This document shows, piece after piece, positions 35,441 through 49,185 of a stretch of DNA of 64,000 nt. How positions within the stretch are numbered: the first letter of the stretch is position 1; every line of letters starts with the position of its first letter. The position numbers and the translations under genes were made by a program. The DNA is from Hormiphora californensis (lineage: Eukaryota > Ctenophora > Tentaculata > Cydippida > Pleurobrachiidae), in contig CM035352.1 of NCBI GenBank assembly GCA_020137815.1, positions 7,168,628 through 7,232,627 of the forward strand. The letters run 5' to 3'. The notes under the pieces are model-generated. The model had not been told where the DNA came from. It searched no databases and worked only from the letters and a program-made list of their open reading frames with translations.

Positions 35441-36677
35441 TTAGGAGCTTCTAGGACAGATCTATCCTGCCCTAAATTAGGAGAAACTATAGGAGTCTAG
35501 GACATCTACACCCGTGTCTGGGTTGGGGGAAACTTGTCAGAGTCTCGCAAATAATACCGATCTATTCAACAGAAGTCCTATAATATAGAACCAGCCAAAA
35601 TGAGGGGAGTTCTAAAGCTGATGACCACTAATGATGGCAACACGAAGTGTCTCATTTTCGGGTATATAGACACCTAATTATAGTGTTCTAGCCTCCATAA
35701 GAGAGGGTGGGATGCAAAGGGAACAATGAAGTTGACTTCAAACAAGCTCTTTAGATCTTCTCCCGATCCCCAGACTGAATTGGATCTATTAGCTCTAAGG
35801 AGTGAAACAATTGCAATTCCTGGAACTAGTAGGCTGAATTCGACTAGTATAAGTTGAAGCCTGTTTGACGCTGTGAGACTGTCTTTCCAAGAACCAAAAC
35901 AACGTGCTACAGTATGTAAAACATGCGTGGCACTATCCACACCAAGTTTATACAATTACCAAGTTGAATATGTGCACAAAGCCGGGCCTGCTTGTAAAGG
36001 ATAGGTGGTATTAGCTTAGTGGAAAATTGCACAGTAAACATGTTGTACGAGAGTTTATAAGCCATCATGTGACAAAAACCTGGTCGCGGGTAAGGGAGAG
36101 AGATAGAGAGGGAGAGAGAGAAGAGAGAGAAAACGACTCCCATCTCCTTTAAAACTATACTTCTTGATCCCTTTTCCTTTCTCCCCCCCCCACTTTCGCC
36201 CCTCCTGATTTAATTTGTTCCTTAGCTGCTTCTTCATGGTATACATTAAATACAATTAGTGCAAGTGAATTATTCCGAATCCGGCAATTTTTTTGGTTTA
36301 TTTGGGGACTTGGGCCGAGCCTTCAAAAGACCTAGAATGAGAAAAAACGACTGGATTCTCGATATCAAAACGATGAGAGAATAAATTTCGATAGGAGTCG
36401 ATAGCAGCAAGATAAGGGATAGAGAAGAGGAGCGAGATGAGGAAGAGAGAGAGAGAGAGGAGATAAGGTGTAGACGTAGAACAGAAAGTTTCGATAATGT
36501 ATACCAGAACTGCAGGAGCAAATGTTAGGACAATAGGTAATGAATTAACGTACGTTTATTTGTAGCGTAATGCTAAAAAACTATATCTCACATAAAAAAA
36601 AATTATTAAACCCTACCCTAAAAAAAAAACCTTTCCTTTTTTTTCCTTTACCCGTTCAACCGATTACTAAGCCTGAG

Positions 36678-36777
36678 NNNNNNNNNNNNNNNNNNNNNNN
36701 NNNNNNNNNNNNNNNNNNNNNNNNNNNNNNNNNNNNNNNNNNNNNNNNNNNNNNNNNNNNNNNNNNNNNNNNNNNNN
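36678..36777. other. Assembly gap (100 N)
   Basis: Exactly 100 N, the conventional size for a gap of unknown length. Confidence 0.99.
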
Positions 36778-37054
36778 ATACCATCATTGACAAAACTGGT
36801 TTCGCGTTAAGGGAGGAGTGGATAGTAGGGAATTAGAGAGAGAAGTATTATGTAAGCTCGGTAATGAAGAGTAGAGAGGTAGAGGAGAGAAGAGAATACC
36901 ACCACTGGTTTCGAAAGTCTGTAGGGAATTTAGCGCTTCATGGTCAATACAATTAAATACAATTAGGGCAAGTGAATATTAAGATCCAGGCAGATTTTGG
37001 TTTAATTTGGGCACTGGGCCGAGACTTCAAAGACCGAGAAAGAGAAAAAGAGTG

Positions 37055-37175
<121 letters not shown>

Positions 37176-37319
37176 AGGTGTAGACTGTAGACAGAAAGTT
37201 TCGATAATGATAACCAGGAACTGCAGGGAGCTAAATGTTAGGTAAATAGGTAATGAATTAACGACGTTTTATTCGTAGCGTAATGCTAAGAAAAACTATA
37301 TCTACACAGTAAATTTATA

Positions 37320-38428
37320 CCTACCGCGTGGCCCAAATTAAAGGGAGGGTACGTTGGCCTTCTTTTCACCCAGAAGTTTAATTTCAATCACTCTGATATT
37401 TTGACACAATGTCTGCATGGGTACTCATTCCAGGAATCCGAAGTTTCAAATCATAAAAGTTGAAAATTCATTAATGAACTCAATTTTTCGTTTTTCGGGT
37501 TTTTTGAGGTTTTCTCTTGATTAAATTCGATTTTATTATTTTAAAAACCGCCATACAATAGAGCAAGTATCAACAAATGGCAATCTACATTTTTATTAAA
37601 ATTGAATCAAGTTTAGTGGGTGAAATAAGTTATTTAAAGATGATATTTTTTACCAAACATCGATTTTGACCTGTTTTGACCAGAAATCGGTAAATTCAGG
37701 CGCTAAAAATCTGTACGGCGTCTACACATGATCAATTTTGATGTTAGCCGGAATTTATGCTCTCTATCTTAAAATTCATTTTTCCGACTGGAATAAATCC
37801 TGAATGAACTTGAAAACAGGAATTCTTTTTGGAACCGGAATTTCACAGTCGCCTTCGGGTATCGATTTCCTTTCAAACGCGACTAATTTGAGCTCAATTG
37901 GACCACCACAAGAGACACAGTTTCTAGTTATCCTAGGTTTGGTCATCTGACACCTAATGAGACGATAGCGTCATTACTAAGTGCCAATAAGCAGGTGTAA
38001 CGGTCGAGTATCACGTATCACGTCTGCTAATGAGGATGGTGTACCGATACAGCATCCGTTAAAATGTAAGCTCTCTTGCTAACACGTCATAATTTGATGG
38101 GGATCACATGACTTACCCTAGGCTTAGAAAACGGATCACTGTGATTCTAGTGGTGATCCAATTAAGCTCAAACTTGTCCCATTCGAAAGGAATTCGATAG
38201 CCAAACACATTTGTGAAACTTTGGTACCGAAATATGGTTCCATAATGGTGTTCATTCAATGTTCATTCGGCCGAAAAAAATGAACTTTTATCCAGAGGGC
38301 TGAAACTTCGGATTCCTCGAATGAGTAACCATGCAGACATTGTGTCAAAATATCAGAGTGATTGAAATTAAACTTCTGGGTGAAAAGAAGGCCAACGTAC
38401 CCTCCCTTTAATTTGGGTCACGCTGTAC
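37320..38428. mobile_element. 1.1-kb inverted-repeat DNA transposon
   Basis: Terminal repeats of about 110-120 bp: 'cccaaattaaagggagggta' near the left end and its complement at the right end, each extending through 'atattttgacacaatgtctg' or its complement. The interior has no transposase. It lies in the first-exon array of the Kv gene. Confidence 0.9.
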
Positions 38429-39052
38429 AAAATATCTCAACCAGATATTCTAGGAGTAGAACTAAAAGTAGCCAGGAGGGAATGAAAGCTCTAAAATGCA
38501 CAGTTTAGATTCAGATTGTGAAGCAGACTGATTGGAGAAGTGGAGGTCAAGGGTCCGAATCTCGAATATACTCGCCATAGCCATAGGAGGAACAATCCAT
38601 TTCAAATATCTTCTTCTGCACTAGTATACTATGGAGCAATTTGTATTGAGCAAAGGTAATCAATAAATCAGTATTCCGTATTGATCTAAGAGCTGAAGTC
38701 GTGAGTGGAAGCTTTGTTTGTTTAACTAAGGCGACAGTGAGTCGAGATATATTCATACGACACTTCATTCCGGCAACTTAAGATGAAATTATGGCCGGAA
38801 TTATAAATTAATCGGACCCCGACTTATCGGGATGCTCGGTTGAAAGGGATTTGGCCGGTAAATCAGGATTCCCGTAAACCGGGGCCTGCAAATCGGGGTC
38901 CAACTATAGACAGCAATTACCCCGGGGATATCGAATTAGACGAAAGACTGTGCTTGCCAAGATATAGTGGTAACGACAAAGGAAGGAGATACAATAGGGA
39001 CTAGGGAGTGATATATCTCGATGTAAAAAAAGAGTTCTATAGTTTAGTCGCC

Positions 39053-40408
39053 TCCAGCGCTCACGGCGTGCCTGGTGAAATTTTAACACGACCTAGCATG
39101 CGACGGGAAACCACCACTTGTACGTGGTAGCTGAGGGTCTACAGAATGGCGATACGGTGCGGGAAAAAACATTCCATTCCCTAAAATCTTTTTTTTTACT
39201 TTTATTTGATTTGGGTCAAAATTGGCTACATTAAACGGGGTCCCGAAAAATCCATAATGACTTAGCACACGAAATATGTCACCCCCACCTATTTTTGCAC
39301 GTAGAATCGATTGCCGTTGAAGTCGAATCTCTAAAATGACTGTAAAATGGTTAAAAGTTGATTTTTTACTATTTTTTGGAGGTTTTTGGCCCCTAAACCA
39401 TTGAAAACGTTGAGATAGGAATTTGAAACTAGTGCCAATCGTTAAAATGGTCATTTTTCTACCAAGAACCAAGTTTTCGTGTATATCCGATTTATGGTTA
39501 GATTTGGGCAAATTGTTGAAATCTGCCAACTAGGAGAACCGTAACTTGATTTTCTTGTTTTTTGGATTTTGGCATTTTTGACAAACTTCTGATTGAAATG
39601 GTCAATCGGGACCATGCTTAAGTTGTTTATGGGACAATTTTCGACTAAAATCCAAGATTTCATACCAATCCAATAACAGATCGTTGATTTATAGAAAATT
39701 TAAGTAGGCAAAACGGTCAAAATTACAACTTTTCTTGCTTATTTTCACCGTTTTGCCTACTTAAATTTTCTATAAATCAACGATTTGTTATTGGATTGGT
39801 ATGAAATCTTGGATTTTAGTCGAAAATTGTCCCATAAACAACTTAAGCATGGTCCCGATTGACCATTTCAATCAGAAGTTTGTCAAAAATGCCAAAATCC
39901 AAAAAACAAGAAAATCAAGTTACGGTTCTCCTAGTTGGCAGATTTCAACAATTTGCCCAAATCTAACCATAAATCGGATATACACGAAAACTTAGTTCTT
40001 GGTAGAAAAATGACCATTTTAACGATTGGCACTAGTTTCAAATTCCTATCTCAACGTTTTCAATGGTTTAGGGGCCAAAAACCTCCAAAAAATGGTAAAA
40101 AATCAACTTTTGACCATTTTACAGTCATTTTAGAGATTCGACTTCAACGGCAATCGATTCTACGTGCAAAAATAGGTGGGGGTGATATATTTCGTGTGCT
40201 AAGTCATTATGGATTTTTCGGGACCCCGTTTAATATAGCCAATTTTGACCCAAATCAAATAAAAGTAAAAAAAAAGATTTTAGGGAATGGAATGTTTTTT
40301 CCCGCACCGTAGCGCCATTCTGTAGACCCTCAGCTACCACGTACAAGTGGTGGTTTCCCGTCGCATGCTAGGTCGTGTTAAAATTTCACCAGGCACGCCG
40401 TGCGCTGT
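39053..40408. mobile_element. 1.35-kb near-perfect palindrome (foldback element)
   Basis: Two arms of about 650 bp (39,062-39,718 and 39,748-40,400) are almost identical reverse complements around a loop of about 29 nt. The ends read 'cacggcgtgcctggtg' and complement. Mirror-image ORFs on opposite strands come from the symmetry and are not genes. If transcribed it would give a long hairpin RNA. Confidence 0.93.
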
Positions 40409-40884
40409 ATTTAAAAAAAATGAACAATTCAATTCTACAGACTGTGATTACCACTGGAAAAGAGCAGGCACATACAGTGATTGAGAGATTCTTTCATAGA
40501 CACATCACCGTGTAATAATACAAAACGATTAATCAGGATTTAAAAAGAGAGATAGTTGGGGAGAGATATATGGATAATGATCATACAGTACAGTGCCATT
40601 ATTCCATCCCGTTTGCCGTTTGTTGAACCACGTGTGTTTTAACTTTTAGGCCAGGAGCTTAGTGTGATACCCCTGTCGTCACCGTGCGGCGCTTGCTGCT
40701 CGGTGTCGCCTAGTGGTTGACCGTGTATGCGGTCCAAATAAGGCACAGAGCTTTTCTGAATCAGCTTTTCAAGACGAATCCAACGCAATCGGAATTAGCT
40801 TTCTAACTCATCGGAAAGTGCCGAGTCTGGGACTTTTGTTTTCGGTTATTTTTCGGTGCATGAGCCAATCAGAGAGGCCATGCC

Positions 40885-40927
40885 ACTGTCGCCAGTGGTT
40901 GACCAGTGGTCAACCACTGGCGACAGT
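40885..40927. repeat. 43-bp perfect palindrome
   Basis: 'actgtcgccagtggttgacc' followed after a short centre by its exact complement. Sits alone in non-coding sequence. Confidence 0.9.
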
Positions 40928-41300
40928 CAATGACCACGGTCTTCCTGGAGCGTCCGAATTAACATGCTCTGCAACAAACTGATTTTCGGGTAGCCTTGGC
41001 CAGAAATCACAAGCAAACCCCAGACTGCAACAAAAATAATTGTAAATATCTTCCCCAAAGCCAGCTACTACCTAATTTTGGATCAAAGTGACTTAATTGA
41101 ACATAGTCACACTTCCAGAAACAGTATATCTAACATTAACAAGATATGAAGGTACTAAATCAGCGTCACTTGATCAGTGAACAGAGTGTCTGATCTGTTT
41201 CGAAAGAAACAGTAAACTATTCAGAAGAACAAGTTACAAAATATGGGGAGGGGGTTCAGCCCTACCCCCCCCCCACCCTAAAATACATTTCTTATCTCAC

Positions 41301-41404
41301 CTGTTTTGAGTAACGATTTCCCACACAGCATCCTTCATTGTCAGCCTCCCCGCAGACTTGAATCCACCTCCTCCGAACCCTCGACCTGCTGCAGCTAGCG
41401 CCAT
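41301..41404 (-). CDS. Kv alternative first exon (c)
   Basis: ATG at 41,404 in good context (caaATGg); 104 nt ending in phase 2 at GTGAGA. Encodes MALAAAGRGFGGGGFKSAG, then RLTMKDAVWEIVTQNR. Joining to the T1 exon completes an Arg codon and continues NSLSVKC. A Gly-rich start like exon (a). Confidence 0.65.
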
Positions 41405-41994
41405 TTGATTGCAGTACTAGACCTCTCAAAGACTAAAGTATAATAGATGATAGATCCAAGTTGAGCTGATCCAAAGTTCAGATTTCGAGATGACAAACTG
41501 ATAATGATAAGAGCTGTTCAATCCAACCAAACTAACTCCAAGAACTATTGAACTGACTGGATGGAGAAGAGGAATCTAATTAAGAACCCGTTGTCCGTGG
41601 TTGATTTTTCGTTGATTTGTTGATTCCTCGATGACCGTGGGAAAGAAGGGTATCACGTCACTTAATTGCCGGAACACATTCATCAAAAAACCGCTCTGTG
41701 ATTATTATATTAAGGGGTAAATGGTAATAATTTGAAGTGGGAAAAATATCAAACGGATTATGGTGACGAGGTCACTACGCGAGGAAAACGGAGAGAAAGC
41801 TCTCTCCACGCTTGAGACTCTAATTTATCGTGAGAAAACAAACAAGTGAGGACCCGTGAAGTAGGATCAGGAGTAAAAGCAGGCAAGAGCAGAGTCATGA
41901 TGTGCTGCTATCATTCTCCCAGGCTCAAACGCAGTAAACACAGTACTAAGATTGGTATGGTAATATTTTGTGAAAAATACCATGCGAGCTACAT

Positions 41995-43037
41995 TGACAG
42001 CGAGCTATCCTTCTGTCTCTCTCTATCTCTCTATGTCTCTCTATCTCTCTATCTCTCCTCTCTCTATGTCTCTCTGCCTCTCTCTCCCCTCTCTCTAAAA
42101 TTGTGTAGGTGTTAACCTAGGGTGGTACCTGAGGTTGGCGGTGCAAGTGTGCGTGTAATGCGTATATGATGGTATAAGGTATGTTTTATTCTAAGTTTTG
42201 AAATAGGCGAAAGAAGGAGAGAGGGGACAGATTGCGCTAAGGAGAAATGAGGAGAGAGAACTATAGAAGTGGGTATAGGGAGATGGAGAGAGATTGACAG
42301 AGCAATGACTATAACTGAGTCACAAGCAATATATCAAATAGACCGAGGGACAGTAAGAGATAGATGCGCTGGAGGAGGCAGATTGGGAGGAGGAATATCC
42401 GAGGAGAAGAAGAGTTTTGCAGGAGAAAAAAGTACAGCTAGTAGGAGAAGATGGTCTTAGACGAGCAATCACAGACACACTCCTCCTGCGTATCATGATG
42501 ACGATGAAGCTTGATGTAACTTCTTGTGGAGATATGGAGGAGGAGAGGAGAGAGAAATAGAGGTGACGACGAGAGAGGAGACTGAGAGGACGAGAGATAG
42601 CGATAGAGCATTAGCTAGACTCGAGAGAGACTACGATGAGATCGCTCTCTACTCTCGCAGTCGCGTAGGGCTAGCAGTCTATCGAATCGCGTCTCGTCTC
42701 GTCCGCCAGCTCTGTCTGCTCTCGCTCTCTAGCTCTCTCCGAGCTACTGTACGAGAGCGATAGACGAGACGAGCGGATAAAAAGATATCACAATGGTGTA
42801 CAGATACGGTGGTATGTTGTAGACATTATAACGGTATAGAGTCGATATTAGATACCAGTATCTTAAGTAAAGTTGGCAAGAGATAGAGAGATACTAGGAG
42901 GTTCATATGGAGATAGATAGAGATACACAGTTGTACACAGGATATAGGATACAAAGACGTCACTGTGACAGTGATCAGATGAAATCCTTGGAGAGAGAAG
43001 GAGACAGAGAGAGAGAGAGAGAGAGCAGAGATAGAGA

Positions 43038-43106
<69 letters not shown>

Positions 43107-43362
43107 TACAGATAAAGTAAGAGAAAGGGAGATTCAGATGAAATGATTGAGTGAATGATTGAACTGTGAAGGAGATCTGCAATGAAACAATGAGAGACTA
43201 TCAGTGCGGATCGAGGAGAATAGTCAGGCAAATCTCGCTGTGTACCGCGGGAGTAGACGGAGAAATGGCAGAGAATACAAAATTGATAGAATATCTGACA
43301 CAGCCCTTTATTATGCCATATCTATAGGCAAATCACAGGTAGATCATGGAGGAAGAAAGTGT

Positions 43363-43440
<78 letters not shown>

Positions 43441-43637
43441 GAGAGAGAGAGAGATATGTGGAGAAAGATGGAATATAATGCATGCTGTGTGATGTGATCG
43501 AACGCACATCTAAAATGCGTTTGCAATTAGTACTAGATCTTTCTGTCGGGTAATTGGGCGAAAAGATTGTATGAACCATGTAGGCATAATTTTATAACAA
43601 GATCTATCTCTCTTTTTTCTCTCTCTTTCTCTCTCTT

Positions 43638-43726
<89 letters not shown>

Positions 43727-44350
43727 ATCTCTCTCTATCTCTCTCTGATTCACTTTCGTTCTTTGGAATCATTCGCATTTTAAACTCTTGGGTATGAACA
43801 ATGACTATAATGACTTGTTCCAAATTCCAATCGGTCATTTTCTCACCAAATAGTTTAATCTAAATTTGAAACCACTGGGCACCAGGAACGCCGTGTGGGC
43901 AGTGGAACACCTGCACGTCTGCTAATATATTTTCGAAGAACCAAGCGTTGTGAGCCTGATCTAAATCGTTCAAGGTGAGTCTTTAGAGAGACCATTAAAT
44001 TGAAAAAAAATGGTTTGAACTGTAAACTAGTAAACAAGTTGAGTAAGGCCAATGGGTGGAACAGCTTATAGAGTTTGTAGTACTTCATTCACTGACCAGT
44101 GACCACTGATAAACGACCATTTATCATGAGAAAAAAGATCTGCAGAAATGGTTAAGAAAGCAAAACTATAGAAAAATGAAGAAGCTTTTTAACTTTTCTG
44201 AGAACTAGAAGAACTCGATAATAACTATGCAGCTATCTGTTGAACCCGCCCTCTTATTATTATCTTATGTAGAGCTACTTAGCACGTGGACATACAGCAC
44301 ATGATCTCTATCTCGCTATCTCTCTATCTTTATATCTCTGTCTATTTCTC
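41995..44350. repeat. Cluster of CT/GA microsatellites
   Basis: CT-rich at 41,995-42,100, GA-rich at 42,240-42,780 and 43,000-43,110, GA at 43,365-43,455, CT at 43,605-43,750 and TC-rich at 44,308-44,370. I see no convincing exon in this stretch. Confidence 0.85.
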
Positions 44351-44876
44351 TATCTCTTTTTATCCTCTTTATGCCTAGATACCGTGTAAAAAAGCAACTC
44401 TCACTCTACAAGTTGTAGACTAGGCTTTAAGAAGTAGACCCCATATTATAGGCCCACCTAAGGCTCAGAGGTAACGGTCATTCACGGTGGCAAATCCGAA
44501 TACTTGAGGAAACCTCTATGGTAAACTGCTAGTCCACATCGGACTGGCAAAATACCAGCCACCCAATCCAATCCAATCCAATCCAATCCACCATATTGAT
44601 ATAGAGTCTGTAAACTTAAAAAAGTATTTTCTATACCCACATGGTGTGGCCACAACAACTAAATACAACGGTGAGTTCTGAATTCTGATGAATCAATCCT
44701 AAGGTTCTTGGGGTTGGGAACCCCTTACCCAAATTCGTATCCCTACAGAAAATTAACCAAACAAAACCAATAATTGTGCTAACTTTCTAAAATACTGGTT
44801 CCAATTGGCGCCACTCAGTTTAGTCGCCTGTATGAACAATTCAACCACTCATCCCACAGCTATAAAACACACTTAC

Positions 44877-45043
44877 CCGTTATCAAGTAGTCCACTGGGT
44901 ACAGGTAGTATCTTGTGGCTCTTCTGTCTCTGAAGAGTGGCCCTTCTGTTGTACCCTCCAGCTCCCCGGCTGCTACTAAAGGTAGAGTACATGCCCCGTG
45001 ATCCTCCAGAGCTGAAACTACTGGCAGAGGCAGTCGCGTACAT
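44877..45043 (-). CDS. Kv alternative first exon (d)
   Basis: ATG at 45,043; 167 nt ending in phase 2 at GTAAGT. Encodes a Ser/Gly-rich start (MYATASASSFSSGGSRG) followed by YNRRATLQRQKSHKILP. RRAT and RQKS are basophilic-kinase type sites. An internal acceptor (tctgccag) lies in frame, so an upstream exon is also possible. Confidence 0.65.
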
Positions 45044-45439
45044 AATTACGATTTTAGAAAAGTGAGTCGAACAAGAGCAATGCAGATGGTATTACCCCTC
45101 GCTCAGAGAGCGTAATTTTAGTTAGAGAGGTTAATAAACCGTTAATGAGATTCGGCAGGACAATGATGTGGCAGAGTGCCTTAAAAACAACTTTAGAGGC
45201 CCCAAAATCACCCGAAAAAGCGGAATTTCTACGTCTTTTGGACGGTTTTTGAGACATAATTTCGAGCTTTAAGCTGGATAAAAGCTGCAAGGGTCGGGTT
45301 TTGGACTTTAAAACTTGGCACTATTAGAAGAACAAGGATTTATTAATTATTAGGTTGATTGGCATAGGAAAAATAGTCATATTATGAATTCATAGCGACG
45401 TCAAAGAGGCATCATGGCGGCCAAAGTTCAATCAATATA

Positions 45440-46363
45440 TTAGGTTGTCCAAGAAATAATGTCGCGGGCCGATTTCTCCGATTTAGCACAACGATTTCGA
45501 TAAAACCTTTTTCTAGCTTGTTTATTTAACTCTTGACTTCATAAAACGAGGGTCTATTTTGAAAAATTTGGTATTTGAGACACCTAGGTGAACCCGGAAA
45601 AACCGTAAAAAAATTTGCCGCTGAACGAAAAATATGCGCATGTTGAAAACACTGCTGTAATTCTTCTTGTGAGTATCTGTGAGATGTTTCACTACATCAA
45701 GCTTGTTTATTAGACAAATATCTATCGTTTGAGTGGTGAATGAAGTCACAGGTCCTATTTGTCTCGGAGCTATGGAGCTCTAAAAAATGTTAGTCAAAAT
45801 TGGAAATTTTCACTTCCGGGATACTTCAGGCTTCATGGGATTGGCGAATAAAAATTTTTTGACGGTAATTAATAGTCCCAACCAAGCTTTTAGCCGTAGT
45901 AATGTTGACTTTTGGCTTTGGTAAGGTTTTGAGGTGAAAAAATGCGGTTTTTCGAAAGTCCCGATTTTTGGGTCCAAAATCGGAGCTAAATTTTGCATTT
46001 TTTCACTTTTTTGTGGTAGATTTACTAAGTTTGACGTTTCCACACAACGCGTCAAGACTAAAATCGCATAGATACTATATCTTTGGACGATGGGCTATCA
46101 ATTGGCGCCATTTAGAGTTGTGGAAACCCAAATGGCTTCCTTCCTGCGACGTTTTAAAATTTTCAAAACCCCCGTTCAGCGGCAAAGCGACTTCCGGTGA
46201 CAAATTGCCCAAATATGGGCAATGAAAATATGATTCTGAAGTTCTAGATGTGTTTTCCCGACTGGAAATTGTCTACTGAACAAGATAGAACTAGTTAAAA
46301 GTCGCTAAATCATGTATTTTTACAAAAAATTGTAAGACGACATTATTTCCTGGACACCCTAAT
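45440..46363. mobile_element. 0.9-kb mariner-like MITE
   Basis: The left end 'taggttgtccaagaaataat' followed by 'gtcg' and the right end 'cgacattatttcctggac' followed by 'acccta' are imperfect inverted repeats resembling mariner termini. There is no intact transposase. Confidence 0.8.
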
Positions 46364-46805
46364 ATTAAACAACTAGGTAGCTGAGAGACACGCTGATCGT
46401 CGTTAAACGAATTGCATTCAAGAATCACAATATAGTCGTCAAGACTCAAGAGATATACTACGAATGTGACCTTTACTGTATCTAGATATATGATTCTTTG
46501 TTTGTAATTGTCAGCCCAATGTGATTCTCATTCTATCTCTGATCGGCGATAGACATTTCTAGGCGTGCATGCAGTATGTGATAATCAGACTGCTAACAGA
46601 ACCCCCCCTCCCCTTTCAATTCATCATCTTTGTGCATAACAAACCCCACTGAGCTAGCTCTAACTTGTTCCCTCACTGAGCCTTGCTACAAACTGCCCCT
46701 TGATAGGAAATCCTTCTAAAATTTTCTTGACCCCCTAGTTGATAACTAAATTACCATAATGAATCGGTGACGATATCAAAAACCCCTAGTTGAGCCCTAA
46801 ATTAC

Positions 46806-46999
46806 CATAATGGATCCGTAACAATGTCAAATCTCCTCCCATCACACACAGGGCTGCACAAAATGGATGCCACTCCACTTCCCAAAGTGCTGGATGTCAC
46901 TCCCAGGGACGTCTTTCTGTTGACCCATTCTGAGTTCCTCCTAGTCCTCTGTCCAAGGGATGTCCTTCTTCCTGCTGCTACTGTGGTCGATGTAAACAT
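46806..46999 (-). CDS. Kv alternative first exon (e)
   Basis: ATG at 46,999; 194 nt ending in phase 2 at GTAATT. Encodes MFTSTTVAAGRRTSLG, then TRRNSE, NRKTSLG, and a tail FDIVTDPL. It carries three basophilic-kinase motifs, the most of any member. Confidence 0.58.
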
Positions 47000-47399
47000 G
47001 ATAAGAAGGATCAATGTTTAATATATCGACACAACAAACAACTAATGGACCTCCAAGCAGCAGCATCGTCTTCATCAGATCTTTTAATTAGCTACACTTT
47101 CCAGATGATAGTTCTCTCTCGCTTTAATAAACAATACTTTAACGAGATGCCTGGTTGATTAAGTAAAGGTCACATTCATCAAAGTCCGAGGAGACAGAGA
47201 GTGATAATGAAGGGATTGAATCAATAAACAAAAAGAGATAAAGAGAGATAGGGAGGGAGATAGAGAGAGAAGAAGATAGAGAGAGAGAGAAAGAGAGAGA
47301 GGGAGAAAGCTAGTTGAACAGAGCTAGGCGTAATAAAAGTATTTGTATTTGAACACTGCACAACTACCATTTGGCACTCAATATTACAATATCGCACAT

Positions 47400-47651
47400 A
47401 TACCAGCATACAGCGGAGAGGATGGGTGAGAGTGAGCACTATGTGAGAGGGACAGAGAGTATAGGTGAGAGTGAGCACTATGTGAGAGGGACAGAGAGGA
47501 TGGGTGAGAGTGAGCACTATGTGAGAGGGACAGAGAGGATGGGTGAGAGTGAGCACTATGTGAGAGGGACAGAGAGGATGGGTGAAAGTGAGCACTGTGA
47601 GAGGGACAGAGAGGATGGGTGAAAGTGAGCACTGTGAGAGGGACAGAGAGG

Positions 47652-47737
<86 letters not shown>

Positions 47738-47857
47738 AGGGACAGAGAGGGAGAGACAAAGGAGAGATAGACAGAGAGGGATAGATAGAGGGCAGATTCG
47801 AGCTAGAGCGAGAGAGAAAGATGGAGAGAGAGATAGAGAAATAGAGGGGAAGAGAGT

Positions 47858-47926
<69 letters not shown>
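47400..47926. repeat. 39-bp minisatellite and GA tracts
   Basis: About six copies of a 36-39-bp unit ('gagaggatgggtgagagtga' then 'gcactatgtgagagggacag') at 47,415-47,650, followed by GA microsatellites at 47,655-47,735 and 47,858-47,926. Open in several frames by composition only. Confidence 0.9.
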
Positions 47927-47931
<5 letters not shown>

Positions 47932-48279
47932 TACAGTTGATAGTCAGTTAAAGATGATTGAGATGTCTCTCACCATGACGCTATGTGTACTGCAGCACTA
48001 GCGTATTGTTCATCATTGAGGGGAGGGGGACTGGAGTTGATAGTTCTCCCTTTAATCAATCTCTATTTCACCCCCTGTCCCATCTAATCACAGAACTCAA
48101 ACAATGCCTAATTTGCCCATCTTCCAAACTCCCATTCCCCCTTTGTACAACATTGTCTACATCTCCATTTGAAATTCGTGCGGAGAAACCTGCTTTCACC
48201 AGGCGATTCGCTGCACGAAAGAAGGTGATTCTCCAGGAGAATCACTGGTTTTCTTATGGAGCTAATCTTCATTCTTCAG

Positions 48280-48600
48280 GGGGTATGAAATGATCTTCAG
48301 GGGGCATGAAATGATCTTCAAGGGGCATGAAATGATCTTCAAGGGGCATGAAATGATCTTCAGGGGGCATGAAATGATCTTCAGGGGGCATGAAATGATC
48401 TTCAGGGGGCATGAAATGATCTTCAGAGGGCATGAAATGATCTTCAAGGGGCATGAAATGATCTTCAAGGGGCATGAAATGATCTTCAGGGGGCATGAAA
48501 TGATATTCAGGGGGCATGAAATGATATTCAGGGGGCATGAAATGATCTTCAGGGGGCATGAAATGATCTTCAATGGGGCATGAAATGATCTTCAGGAGGG
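48280..48600. repeat. 21-bp minisatellite
   Basis: About fifteen direct copies of 'gatcttcagggggcatgaaa' plus 't'. Because 21 is a multiple of three, the array is open in both strands' frames. Repeats are contiguous, without spacers, so it is not CRISPR-like. Confidence 0.95.
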
Positions 48601-49049
48601 CATGCAAATCTAGTACACATGATGATGATGATGAACACACAGGGAGATACAAAAGCTAGAAGGATAGAGTTTGGAAGAAAGGAAGATTAAGAAGTTAGGG
48701 TAGACCATTGACGTGGTTTAATTCACCGTACGCAGCAGGAAGGGTTATGAGACAACATCTACCTTCTGTCTCTAACTTGTAACATGTCCCCACATTTCGA
48801 TAAACAGCTTCTAGTACTAATAAATAATAATACCACATAAACAATAAACAGCTATTACTACCTGCTGCAGCTGTACTACAGAAACAATAATTACTGGAGG
48901 TAAAGAAGCGGTTTCTAGATGGAATGAATACAGTTCAGAAGGTATGAAAACGCTCAGAAACAGAGGAATAGAGGAATAGAGTTCTTCGACCTTCCCAATT
49001 AATGAGAATATGTTATTGTAATTAGGGGAGCCGAGGAACAGAGAAAGAG

Positions 49050-49185
<136 letters not shown>

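Noticed and set aside
36144-36255. An ATG-started frame ending in phase 2 near the gap as another Kv first exon
   Set aside because: It is in the low-quality duplicated contig end, and the frame cannot be trusted.
39451-40312. Paired near-identical ORFs on opposite strands
   Set aside because: They are mirror images created by the palindromic arms.
47371-47770. Glu/Gly-rich repeat ORF
   Set aside because: A 36-39-bp minisatellite followed by a GA tract, with no splice or homology support.
48280-48600. CRISPR-like array
   Set aside because: The repeats are contiguous with no unique spacers, and the locus is eukaryotic.
48262-48652. Repeat-encoded ORFs on both strands
   Set aside because: A 21-bp tandem repeat is open in many frames because 21 is a multiple of three; no homology or splice context.
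48763-48785. A 23-nt ATG-to-phase-2 stretch resembling a minimal Kv first exon
   Set aside because: Only seven codons; too short to separate from chance.
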